Shown piece after piece: positions 1 to 5,916 of a DNA stretch of 6,659 bases. The first letter of the stretch is position 1, and the number at the start of each line of letters is the position of its first letter. The translations under genes and the position numbers were made by a program. Source of the DNA: Roseiflexaceae bacterium (GTDB lineage Bacteria > Chloroflexota > Chloroflexia > Chloroflexales > Roseiflexaceae); the NCBI GenBank assembly GCA_014381165.1, contig JACMIM010000339.1, positions 1 to 6,659 on the forward strand. Reading direction: 5' to 3'. Below the pieces are notes generated by a model. The model was not told where the DNA came from. It searched no databases and saw nothing but the letters and a program-made list of their open reading frames with translations.

Positions 1-260
1 GCGTAGAACAGATCGTCGGAGCGAAGCGTCGGAAAGTTCGCTAGAATTTGCTCATTGTTCCATCACAGCCGCCGGTAGGATTCGAGCGTCCAGATGGGAA
101 TGCGTGTGCGAACGATGCACGCATCGCCACCTTGCACGCCCGCAGTTTTTTCGATACCTGGCCAGCGGTGGGTCAGGTCGAGCGCCAGACGCCCAAGTAC
201 ACGAGCTTTATCAGGTTGGCTGAGTCGATCGATTTGCATCTCCAAAGCGTGCAGAGTCAT
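1..260 (-). pseudogene. DUF433 family antitoxin-like gene, interrupted by an in-frame stop and cut by the window edge
   Basis: Reading leftwards from ATG at 260-258, the first 65 codons give MTLHALEMQIDRLSQPDKAR, then a WPGIEKT segment, GGDACIVRTRIPIW and SYRRL, which is the usual opening of a DUF433 protein. TGA follows at 65-63. The same frame then stays open to the edge and encodes WNNEQILANFPTLRSDDLFY, which is the expected next DUF433 block (family pattern: YRRLG...EILxNFPTLRxxDL). The stop falls where the family has glycine, so one change from GGA to TGA would explain it. GGAG at 271-268, seven bases before the ATG, is a good ribosome binding site. DUF433 proteins are commonly small antitoxins encoded beside a PIN-like DUF5615 toxin; any such partner would lie beyond position 1. 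The interruption could also be a sequencing error. The family call is firm; loss of function is inferred. Confidence 0.8.
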
Positions 261-290
261 TGTATCGCTCCATTACACTGGCAGAACAAC

Positions 291-310
291 TATGGATATT
301 TATGGATATT
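291..310. repeat. Perfect 10-bp tandem duplication
   Basis: TATGGATATT occurs twice back to back at 291-300 and 301-310, with no mismatch. It is AT-rich in a GC-rich region and lies 31-50 bases before the DUF433 start. It could be a binding site for an autoregulating antitoxin complex, or part of that gene's promoter. Only the duplication itself is seen; the role is a guess. Confidence 0.75.
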
Positions 311-320
311 ATTGTATCAC

Positions 321-396
321 GGTGGGGCCGGCACCACGCCCCGGAACGGCGGGGGCGAGCCCCGCGTCTACAGCCGTCGCCATGGGCGACGGCGGC
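321..396. repeat. Cluster of GC-rich palindromes
   Basis: At least two hairpins stand in series. The first has GCGGGG at 349-354 pairing with CCCCGC at 360-365. The second has GCCGTCGCC at 373-381 pairing with GGCGACGGC at 385-393, a perfect 9-bp stem around a 3-base loop. A looser palindrome, GTGG...CCAC, lies at 322-337. GGCTTTT follows the second stem, so it resembles a terminator. However, it sits between two divergent genes and no rightward transcript from upstream needs ending. A dispersed intergenic repeat is the more likely reading. Confidence 0.55.
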
Positions 397-466
397 TTTT
401 GGCTTAATTGTTGCTCATGTATTATTATTGCTTGTGTCGCTTCAATTTCACGTTGAATTGTGATCC

Positions 467-474
467 GGGGGGGA
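467..474 (+). promoter_or_regulatory. G-rich ribosome binding site of the molybdoenzyme gene
   Basis: A run of seven G and one A ends two bases before the ATG at 476. Pairing of the first Gs with the 16S tail gives an acceptable spacing of about five bases. It supports the start at 476, and the protein's usual N-terminal family motif begins only a few residues later. Confidence 0.55.
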
Positions 475-475
475 A

Positions 476-2800
476 ATGACAACTGACAAACCAGCCTACA
501 CGTATCTCGGCCAGCCGCGCAAGCTGATCGATGGGGCCGAAAAGGTGACCGGCCGCGCCCGCTACGCCGGCGATCTGCGCCTGGCCGGGATGCTACACGC
601 CCGCCCGGTGCTCAGCCCCTACGCCCACGCCGAGATCACCAGCATCGACACGGCGTTAGCACTGGCGGTTCCCGGTGTGGTCGCGGTGCTGCGTGCCGAA
701 GATCTGCCCAGCCGCGATCGCGCGATCGTTTCGCGCAACAGCGCGATTCTGGCCAAGGAAAAGGTCGTCTTTCGTGGCCAGCCGGTGGTGGTGGTGGTGG
801 CCGAGAATGAGGGAGCGGCGCAAGATGGTGCGGACGCTGTGCTGATCGAGTACACGCCGCTGCCAGCTAGCGTCGATGCATTGGCGGCCATGCAGGCGGG
901 CGCGGCGGCGATCTGGCCGCACGGCGTGCCGAAGGAGGGCGTCGATCTGACGTCCGCGCACGCCGCTGTCGGCAAGCAGTCCGACGAGCACCAGAGCGCC
1001 TCGCCTAATGTTCACGAGGAAACCCATCACAGCCGGGGCGATGTGGAGCAAGCATTGCGCGAGGCTGATCTGGTGATCGAGCGCACCTACACGACCGTGC
1101 CAGTTCATCAGGCCTACCTCGAGCCACACGCTGCAACTGCCGATCCCGACCCGCTTGGCGACGGCCTGACGATTTATACCAGCACACAAGGCCAGTTCAT
1201 GGTGCGCGACGAAGTGGCCCGCCTGATCGGCCTGCCGCGCGCGAAAGTGCGCGTGGTGCCGATGACAGTCGGCGGTGGGTTTGGTGCCAAGTACGGAATC
1301 ATCGACCCGCTGGTGGCGGCGGTGGCGCTGACACTCGGCCAGCCAGTGCGCCTGGTGCTGACCCGCAGCGAGGATTTTCTGACCACCACGCCCTCGCCTG
1401 GCAGCGTGATCACGCTGAGTACTGGGGCCAGCGCCGACGGCCGATTGACCGCACTCAAAGCCCATGTGGTTTTGGATAACGGTGCGCTGCCCTTTGCGCT
1501 TGGCGGCATTGTCGGCATGCTGATCGGCGGCTATTACAAGTGCGAGCATGTCCAGATCGATATTTTCGAAGTGCTGACCAACAAGCCGCAGGCTGGTGCG
1601 TATCGTGCGCCTGGCGCGCCGCAGGCTACCTTTGCGCTTGAATCGAATATCGACGAGTTGGCGCGCGGCCTGGGCATGGATCCGATTGAGTTTCGGCTAT
1701 TGAACGCGGTCGAGGCCGGCGATTTGACCGGCGCGAACAAGCCGTGGCCAGATATTGGGCTGCGCCAGGTGCTGGAAACGTTGCGCGACCACCCGGCGTA
1801 TCGCGAGGCTAGGGATGTGGGACTTGAGGCTAGCACGGCGCAAGCCCCACGCCCCACGCCCCAAGGTTCACGCGAGGGTGTGGGTATCGCGGTGGGTGGC
1901 TGGCCGGGCGGTAGTTCGCCAGCATCTGCGGTCTGCCGGGTCGATACCGATGGCACCGTGCGGGTGCATGTTGGATCGGTCGATATCTCAGGCGTGAACT
2001 CCGCGCTGGTGCTGGTAGCGGCCGAGATTCTGCAGGTGCCGCCGGATATGGTCGAGCTGATCCAGGGCGACACGCACAGCGGCCCGTTCGCTGGGCCATC
2101 GGGCGGCAGCCAGACCACCTACACGGTTTCGGCGGCGGTGGCGCGTGCGGCAGATTCAGTCAAGCGCCAACTGCTTGAGATGGCCTCGCAGCAGTTCGAG
2201 GCCAGCATCGAGGATTTAGAACTGGTCGACGGCGCGGTGCAGGTCAAAGGCGTGCCGGGCCGGGCGATCGCGATTGGCGAGCTGGCCAGCAAGGCCGAAA
2301 GCACCGGCGGCGGGCCTGGGCCGATTGTCGGCGAGGGCCGCTCGGCGCTGGAAAAGAGTGCGCCGGGCTTTGTCGCGCACCTGGTGCGGGTGCGGGTCGA
2401 CGCCGAGACCGGCGTGGTCACACCGCTGCGCTATGTGGCCGTGCAGGACGTGGGCTTTGCGCTCAACCCGTTACTGGTCGACGGCCAAATTCAGGGCGGC
2501 GCACTCCAGGGGCTTGGCTGGGGCATGGGCGAGGCCATGCGCTATGACGAACGCGGCCAACTGCTGACCGCCAGTTTCATGGACTACGACATTCCCAAAT
2601 TCGAGACGAGTCCGGTGATCGAGAGTGTGATTGTCGAGAACCGCTCGGCGCTGAACCAGTTTGGCGTGCGCGGCGTGGGTGAGCCGCCAATCACAGCGGG
2701 GGCGGCGGCCTATGCCAATGCCATCCGCGATGCTACCGGCGCGCGACTGACCGAGCTGCCCATTCGCGCCGAAGATGTGTGGCGCATGCTCGATCGCTAA
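476..2800 (+). CDS. Xanthine dehydrogenase/aldehyde oxidase family, molybdopterin-binding large subunit
   Basis: A complete 774-residue large subunit, the usual length for the stand-alone form. Enzymes of this family hydroxylate purines, aldehydes, N-heterocycles or similar substrates at a molybdenum-cytosine or molybdopterin centre, and pass electrons through 2Fe-2S and FAD partners. Visible landmarks: the N-terminal a/b-hammerhead opening LIDGAEKVTGRARYAGD (residues 17-33), HQAYLEP (211-217), GGGFGAK (266-272), GAYRAPG (374-380), the cofactor loop around VDISG (502-506), GPSGGSQTTYT (540-550), and GVGEPP (733-738), whose Glu736 aligns with the catalytic base. The AYXCSFR loop of form I CO dehydrogenase is absent, so it is not a classical CoxL. 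Substrate cannot be read from the sequence. A short Pro/Ala/Gln linker (about 449-464) overlaps a DNA tandem repeat. No FAD or 2Fe-2S subunit gene lies on either side, so partners must be encoded elsewhere. The family call is very secure. Confidence 0.96.
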   Translation: MTTDKPAYTYLGQPRKLIDGAEKVTGRARYAGDLRLAGMLHARPVLSPYAHAEITSIDTALALAVPGVVAVLRAEDLPSRDRAIVSRNSAILAKEKVVFRGQPVVVVVAENEGAAQDGADAVLIEYTPLPASVDALAAMQAGAAAIWPHGVPKEGVDLTSAHAAVGKQSDEHQSASPNVHEETHHSRGDVEQALREADLVIERTYTTVPVHQAYLEPHAATADPDPLGDGLTIYTSTQGQFMVRDEVARLIGLPRAKVRVVPMTVGGGFGAKYGIIDPLVAAVALTLGQPVRLVLTRSEDFLTTTPSPGSVITLSTGASADGRLTALKAHVVLDNGALPFALGGIVGMLIGGYYKCEHVQIDIFEVLTNKPQAGAYRAPGAPQATFALESNIDELARGLGMDPIEFRLLNAVEAGDLTGANKPWPDIGLRQVLETLRDHPAYREARDVGLEASTAQAPRPTPQGSREGVGIAVGGWPGGSSPASAVCRVDTDGTVRVHVGSVDISGVNSALVLVAAEILQVPPDMVELIQGDTHSGPFAGPSGGSQTTYTVSAAVARAADSVKRQLLEMASQQFEASIEDLELVDGAVQVKGVPGRAIAIGELASKAESTGGGPGPIVGEGRSALEKSAPGFVAHLVRVRVDAETGVVTPLRYVAVQDVGFALNPLLVDGQIQGGALQGLGWGMGEAMRYDERGQLLTASFMDYDIPKFETSPVIESVIVENRSALNQFGVRGVGEPPITAGAAAYANAIRDATGARLTELPIRAEDVWRMLDR
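1844..1863 (+). repeat. Three 7-bp tandem copies inside the molybdoenzyme gene
   Basis: GCCCCAC repeats at 1844-1850 and 1851-1857, with a third copy (GCCCCAA) at 1858-1864. Just before it, GAGGCTAG occurs twice, at 1805-1812 and 1826-1833, 21 bases apart. The frame is kept and the repeats encode a low-complexity linker between two conserved blocks, so this looks like a tolerated slippage or insertion site. Confidence 0.6.
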
Positions 2801-2814
2801 CGGTCTTCTATCTT

Positions 2815-2980
2815 ATTTAGGATACGCAGTTGCCCAAGCGCGTTCGTCTCGCCTGCGGCGGGCAAGGAAGTAACGCATACTTGTTTCGTTGTTTAGTGGA
2901 AAGCACCACACAACGAAACAAAAAAGCTAGCTGTTCCATGCTGCCGCAGGCGAAAGTCGCCAACTGCGTAAGGCCTAAAT
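2815..2980. repeat. MITE-like palindromic repeat, unit A (complete)
   Basis: A 166-bp unit bounded by imperfect inverted ends: ATTTAGGATACGCAGTTGCC at 2815-2834 and, on the opposite strand, the sequence beginning ATTTAGGCCTTACGCAGTTG from 2980. Inside these, GCCTGCGGC (2851-2859) pairs with GCCGCAGGC (2943-2951). The centre is a hairpin with a 12-bp perfect stem, TTGTTTCGTTGT (2881-2892) against ACAACGAAACAA (2910-2921). AAAA and GCTAG follow it. The whole unit can therefore fold as nested stems. Its left frame matches unit C with about five substitutions and a 2-base gap over roughly 70 bases. It carries no transposase. A non-autonomous transposable element is the simplest reading. Confidence 0.8.
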
Positions 2981-3033
2981 GAATACTTTTTTTCTTCGTT
3001 CGCGTATTGCTCACATGCAGGTAGAAATAGCTC

Positions 3034-3154
3034 AGGATTCACGCAGTTACCCGAGGTCTGTCGTTTCTCCTGCGCAGGGCAAGGAAAATACCTACTATTG
3101 GTTCGCATGGTGGCGCATTGTGCCACCATGCGAACCAAAAAGATAGCGGTTCCA
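3034..3154. repeat. MITE-like palindromic repeat, unit B (right end missing)
   Basis: It begins AGGATTCACGCAGTTACCC and keeps the frame element GGGCAAGGAA, then a central hairpin whose 17-bp stem is perfect (3098-3114 against 3122-3138). AAAAAGATAG and GGTTCCA follow, as in the other units. After that the sequence jumps straight into unit C: the GCCGCAGGC arm and the right terminal repeat are absent. The left inner arm has also diverged and is now itself a palindrome, CCTGCGCAGG at 3069-3078. The stem sequence is unrelated to those of units A and C. Confidence 0.75.
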
Positions 3155-3161
3155 TATAGCT

Positions 3162-3322
3162 TAGGATTCACGCAGTTGCCCAAGCGCGTTCATTTCGCCT
3201 GCGGCGGGCAAGGAACTAACGAATAATTGTTTCGGTTTTTGGCGCTTTGCGCAAAAACCGAAACAAAAAAGATAGAGCTTCCGTGCTGCCGCAGGCAGGA
3301 ACCGCCAACTGCGTAAGTCCTA
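3162..3322. repeat. MITE-like palindromic repeat, unit C (complete)
   Basis: A 161-bp unit. The left end, TAGGATTCACGCAGTTGCC (3162-3180), matches the reverse complement of the right end (3304-3322) at 16 of 19 positions. The inner arms GCCTGCGGC (3197-3205) and GCCGCAGGC (3288-3296) pair exactly. The central hairpin has a perfect 14-bp stem, TTGTTTCGGTTTTT (3227-3240) against AAAAACCGAAACAA (3253-3266), capped by GCGC-TTT-GCGC. AAAA and GATAG follow. ATAGCTTA lies just left of the unit and ATAGCTTTA just right, a possible target-site duplication or array junction. The unit ends only about 45 bases before the next gene, so any promoter for that gene may lie within or against it. Confidence 0.8.
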
Positions 3323-3354
3323 TAGCTTTAAGATTTTGTAGATTTTGGCGTTTC

Positions 3355-3360
3355 AGGGGG
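3355..3360 (+). promoter_or_regulatory. Ribosome binding site that decides the acyltransferase start
   Basis: AGGGGG ends eight bases before ATG at 3369, an ideal spacing. The frame is open upstream to a TTG at 3345, but that codon has no purine-rich site in front of it. The ATG is therefore the better start. Confidence 0.7.
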
Positions 3361-3368
3361 TTGGTGTG

Positions 3369-5900
3369 ATGAGCGGTGATGCGGGGAACACAGAATTAGC
3401 ACAGCATCGTCGCGTTCAGCTGGATTACCTTCCAGGGCTTGACGGCTTGCGTGCGCTGGCCGTGTTGAGTGTGCTGGTGTATCACGCCGGCTACCCATTA
3501 GCGGGCGGCTTTCTTGGCGTTGAATCGTTTTTTGTGATCAGCGGCTTTCTGATTACCGCGCTGCTGTTGGCTGAATGGCAGCAGCACGGCGGGATCGACC
3601 TGCGCTCGTTCTGGCTGCGCCGCGCTCGCCGCCTGCTACCAGCACTGTTCGCCGTACTGATCGCGACGCTGCTAGCCTGCGCCATCCGCTTTCCAACTGA
3701 GCTGCGTGCGCTGGGCGTGGAAATGCTGGCGGCGCTGCTGTATGTCATGAACTGGCAGCTCGTGCTGGGAGGCCAGTCATACTTCGATCCGCTTGGCCGG
3801 CCCTCGCTACTCCAGCACCTGTGGTCGCTGGCGGTCGAAGAGCAGTTCTATCTGGTTTGGCCAGTGCTATTCGCCTTTGGAATGCGCATCTTTCGTGCTG
3901 GTGGGTTTTTGTTTGCGACAATCCTGGCTGCTGGCGCGAGCACGCTGTTGATGATTGGGCTGTATGGTGCTGATGGTGATCTGTCACGTATCTACTACGG
4001 CACCGACACGCGCGCGGCGGGCCTGCTGATCGGGGCGGCGCTCGCGCTGGTTTGGACGCCCGCACGCCGCGCCCAGGGTGGCCAACACCTCGGGCTGCTG
4101 GTTGATATCGCCGGGTTGGCCGCGCTAGTCGAGCTGTTGGCCGTCTACGCTGTGCTGTACGACCAACACCCATTGCTGTACCAGGGCGGCTTTCAACTGG
4201 TGGCGTTGTTGACTGCTGCTGTGATCATCGCGGCCACAGCTTCCGGCACACGGGCGTTGCCCTGGCTGCTGGAGCTGCGGCCCATGCGCTGGATCGGCAC
4301 GCGCTCGTATGGGCTGTACCTGTGGCACTGGCCGCTGTTCGTGCTGCTGCCAGCGGGCAATACTGCGCCTGCCCATGGCTGGCTGTTCGACCTGCTGCGC
4401 TTTGGCCTGACCTTTGTGCTGGCCGCTGCCTCCTACCGCTTTATCGAGCAGCCGGTGCGCAAGCTGGGCTTTGGCGGTGCCCTGCACACATTACGCAGCG
4501 CCACGGTATACCAGTTTGGCATTGGTGCTATTCGTCGCCGCCCAGCGGCGGCGGCCTGCGTGCTGCTGGCAATCATCGTGGGGGCGGTGCCGCTCTCGCT
4601 CAGGCCGATAAGCGCGGCTCCACCAGTTGCGGCGCTGCCTGCGCCCGAAGCCGCGACTGCCCTCGTCAGTCGCCCTGCCCCAGTTGGGTCGCCCGCTCCA
4701 GTAGCCGAGGTTGCGCCGCGTGCAACGAACACTCCTTCAGCTGATCTCGAGCTCGAACAGGATCTGGCACTCAGCGAGGCGAATCGGCCTGTTGCGCGGC
4801 CAGTCCCACAAATAACCCCTACCGTTCCAGCCTTGCCCGCGCTCGATCCAACGCTGATCGCCGACTTGCAGGCGCTGCTCGATAGCACGGTGGCGAATGG
4901 ATTTGTGCCGGGTGCGGTTGCATCAGTCAGCCTGCCGGGCTACGCGCCCTGGGTCGGCGCAAGCGGCCTAGCCGAGCGCCAGCAGGGCCAGGCCATGACG
5001 CCAGAAACGATCGTGCGGGTGGCCAGCGTCAGCAAAATGTTCACGGCGGTGGTGGTCATGCAATTGGTCGAAGAAGGCGTGCTTTCGCTTGACGCACCTG
5101 TTTCCACCTGGCTGCCAGACAGTCTGCCTGCCGCCGATGCGATCAGCGTGCGCCAATTGCTTCAACACACCAGCGGCCTGTATGATTTTCTCGAAGACCG
5201 CAACTTGCTGGGGCAGATGCAGCGTGAACAGGGGCGCGAGTGGGTTCCAGAGGAACTGGTGGCCTATGCAGCGCGCTTTCCTTCGACCAGCCGGGGCCGC
5301 TGGGATTACTCCAGCACCAACTATGTGCTGCTTGGCATGATTGTAGAACAGGCCACTGGGCAGTCGTTGGCCGAGCAGATGCGAACCCGTATCTTCGACC
5401 CGCTGGGGCTGCAACATACCTTCTTCCTGCCGCAAGAGCAGATCGTGGGCACGCTGGCACACAGCTATTCCAGCACTGTTGACCTGACTGGTTTATCGAC
5501 ATCGTTTGCCTTTGGCACCGGTAACATCGCTTCGACCGCTGCCGATCTCGAGCATTTCGGGCGGGCGCTGTTCGCGGGCGAGCTGCTCCAGGCCGAGAGC
5601 CGCGCGCAGATGCTCCAGTATGTCAGTGGGCGCGGCCACTATGGCATGCCGAATCTGGCCTACGGCCTGGGTGTGATGTACAACCGGCTGCCAATTGGCC
5701 CCGGCGCAAACGGCCAGCGCAGTAGCGAGGAAAACGAAGTGCTGGGCCATATCGGTGGCTATGGTGGCTTCCGCGCCGCGCTGTGGTACGCGCCGGAAAG
5801 CCAAATCATTATTGCTATCAGTCTCAACCAGGCTCAGGCCGATCCCAATGAGCTGGCGGCGGCTGTTCTCGACCGCGTGCTGCTTCAGCTTGGGCGGTAG
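3369..5900 (+). CDS. Fusion protein: acyltransferase-3 membrane domain plus extracytoplasmic S12 serine hydrolase domain
   Basis: 843 residues in two modules. Residues 18-365 form an OafA/YrhL-type acyltransferase-3 domain, which moves acyl groups across the membrane onto sugars or cell-wall polymers. It shows LDGLRALAVLSVLVYH with the R-X10-H motif (Arg28, His39), FFVISGFLIT (54-63), RRARRLLPA (84-92), LWSLAVEEQFYLVWP (151-165), SYGLYLWHWPLF (313-324) and YRFIEQPVRK (356-365), among many hydrophobic segments. A last membrane span (about 392-411) leads to a Pro/Ala-rich linker (about 415-490). Residues 493-843 resemble class C beta-lactamases and DD-peptidases: SVSK (553-556, nucleophile Ser553 and Lys556), YSS (647-649, where YSN is classical), and HIGG (794-797) for the HxG box. 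By analogy with OatA-like proteins the hydrolase faces outside. Those relatives usually carry an SGNH domain here; an S12-type domain is unusual. The hydrolase could be an esterase, a peptidase or a deacylase. A response regulator follows at 17 bases. Confidence 0.93.
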   Translation: MSGDAGNTELAQHRRVQLDYLPGLDGLRALAVLSVLVYHAGYPLAGGFLGVESFFVISGFLITALLLAEWQQHGGIDLRSFWLRRARRLLPALFAVLIATLLACAIRFPTELRALGVEMLAALLYVMNWQLVLGGQSYFDPLGRPSLLQHLWSLAVEEQFYLVWPVLFAFGMRIFRAGGFLFATILAAGASTLLMIGLYGADGDLSRIYYGTDTRAAGLLIGAALALVWTPARRAQGGQHLGLLVDIAGLAALVELLAVYAVLYDQHPLLYQGGFQLVALLTAAVIIAATASGTRALPWLLELRPMRWIGTRSYGLYLWHWPLFVLLPAGNTAPAHGWLFDLLRFGLTFVLAAASYRFIEQPVRKLGFGGALHTLRSATVYQFGIGAIRRRPAAAACVLLAIIVGAVPLSLRPISAAPPVAALPAPEAATALVSRPAPVGSPAPVAEVAPRATNTPSADLELEQDLALSEANRPVARPVPQITPTVPALPALDPTLIADLQALLDSTVANGFVPGAVASVSLPGYAPWVGASGLAERQQGQAMTPETIVRVASVSKMFTAVVVMQLVEEGVLSLDAPVSTWLPDSLPAADAISVRQLLQHTSGLYDFLEDRNLLGQMQREQGREWVPEELVAYAARFPSTSRGRWDYSSTNYVLLGMIVEQATGQSLAEQMRTRIFDPLGLQHTFFLPQEQIVGTLAHSYSSTVDLTGLSTSFAFGTGNIASTAADLEHFGRALFAGELLQAESRAQMLQYVSGRGHYGMPNLAYGLGVMYNRLPIGPGANGQRSSEENEVLGHIGGYGGFRAALWYAPESQIIIAISLNQAQADPNELAAAVLDRVLLQLGR

Positions 5901-5903
5901 GCC

Positions 5904-5909
5904 AGGAAA
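5904..5909 (+). promoter_or_regulatory. Ribosome binding site of the response regulator
   Basis: AGGAAA stands seven to nine bases before ATG at 5917 and just after the previous stop. The open frame extends far upstream into the fusion gene, but the response-regulator motif starts directly at this ATG, which fixes the start. Confidence 0.7.
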
Positions 5910-5916
5910 CAAAGCG

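Larger units (their letters stand above)
261..475. promoter_or_regulatory. Divergent intergenic region between DUF433 gene and molybdoenzyme gene
   Basis: These 215 bp separate two genes that point away from each other, so promoters for both should lie here. For the leftward gene, TACAAT (- strand, 316-311) resembles a -10 box about 50 bases before the start, but I see no convincing -35. For the rightward gene, TATTAT at 420-425 is -10-like, again without a clear -35. A weak inverted repeat, TTCAA (441-445) and TTGAA (453-457), lies 18 bases before the rightward start and could be an operator. None of these assignments is strong. The region also holds a 10-bp tandem duplication and a GC-rich palindrome cluster, listed separately. 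Confidence 0.4.
2801..3368. other. 568-bp non-coding gap occupied by the repeat array
   Basis: Apart from units A, B and C, this gap holds about 14 bases after the molybdoenzyme stop, a 53-bp stretch between A and B with a run of seven T (2987-2993), and about 45 bases before the next gene with GATTTTG repeated at 3332-3338 and 3341-3347. I see no convincing sigma-70 promoter; TAAGAT at 3329-3334 is at best a weak -10. No hairpin is directly followed by a T-run on the + strand, so I call no intrinsic terminator for the molybdoenzyme gene. The base composition is visibly less GC-rich than the flanking genes. Confidence 0.7.

Noticed and set aside
63..65. TGA in the DUF433 gene as a recoded (selenocysteine) codon
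   Set aside because: The family has glycine here, not cysteine, and I see no reason for recoding in a DNA-binding-type small protein; a nonsense change or read error is simpler.
48..407. + strand open frame over the DUF433 gene and the intergenic region
   Set aside because: It runs antisense to the recognisable DUF433 frame and through the hairpins and tandem repeat; it has no family features.
656..1549. Long - strand open frame (297 codons) opposite the molybdoenzyme gene
   Set aside because: It is antisense to a strongly conserved gene with family motifs, is rich in His/Gln/Arg as expected from reverse reading of GC-rich codons, and matches nothing I recognise.
476..2800. Form I carbon monoxide dehydrogenase large subunit (CoxL)
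   Set aside because: The AYXCSFR active-site loop is not present; the corresponding stretch reads GAYRAPGAP.
2817..3183. Overlapping - strand open frames (65 and 96 codons) through the repeat array, sharing GNCVNP-like strings
   Set aside because: The shared strings are translations of the terminal repeat, the frames cross the palindromes, and no ribosome binding site or family is recognisable. They are by-products of the repeats.
2881..3266. Central hairpins of the array as intrinsic terminators
   Set aside because: On the + strand the stems are followed by A-runs, not T-runs. On the - strand the T-run comes before the stem. Neither orientation gives stem plus U-tract.
2815..3330. CRISPR array
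   Set aside because: Only three units of 120-166 bp, the repeats are long and palindromic throughout, the variable parts are self-complementary hairpins and not spacers, and no cas gene is present.
3345..3368. TTG at 3345 as the start of the acyltransferase fusion gene
   Set aside because: The ATG at 3369 has AGGGGG eight bases upstream, whereas the TTG has no ribosome binding site and would add only eight residues without family similarity.
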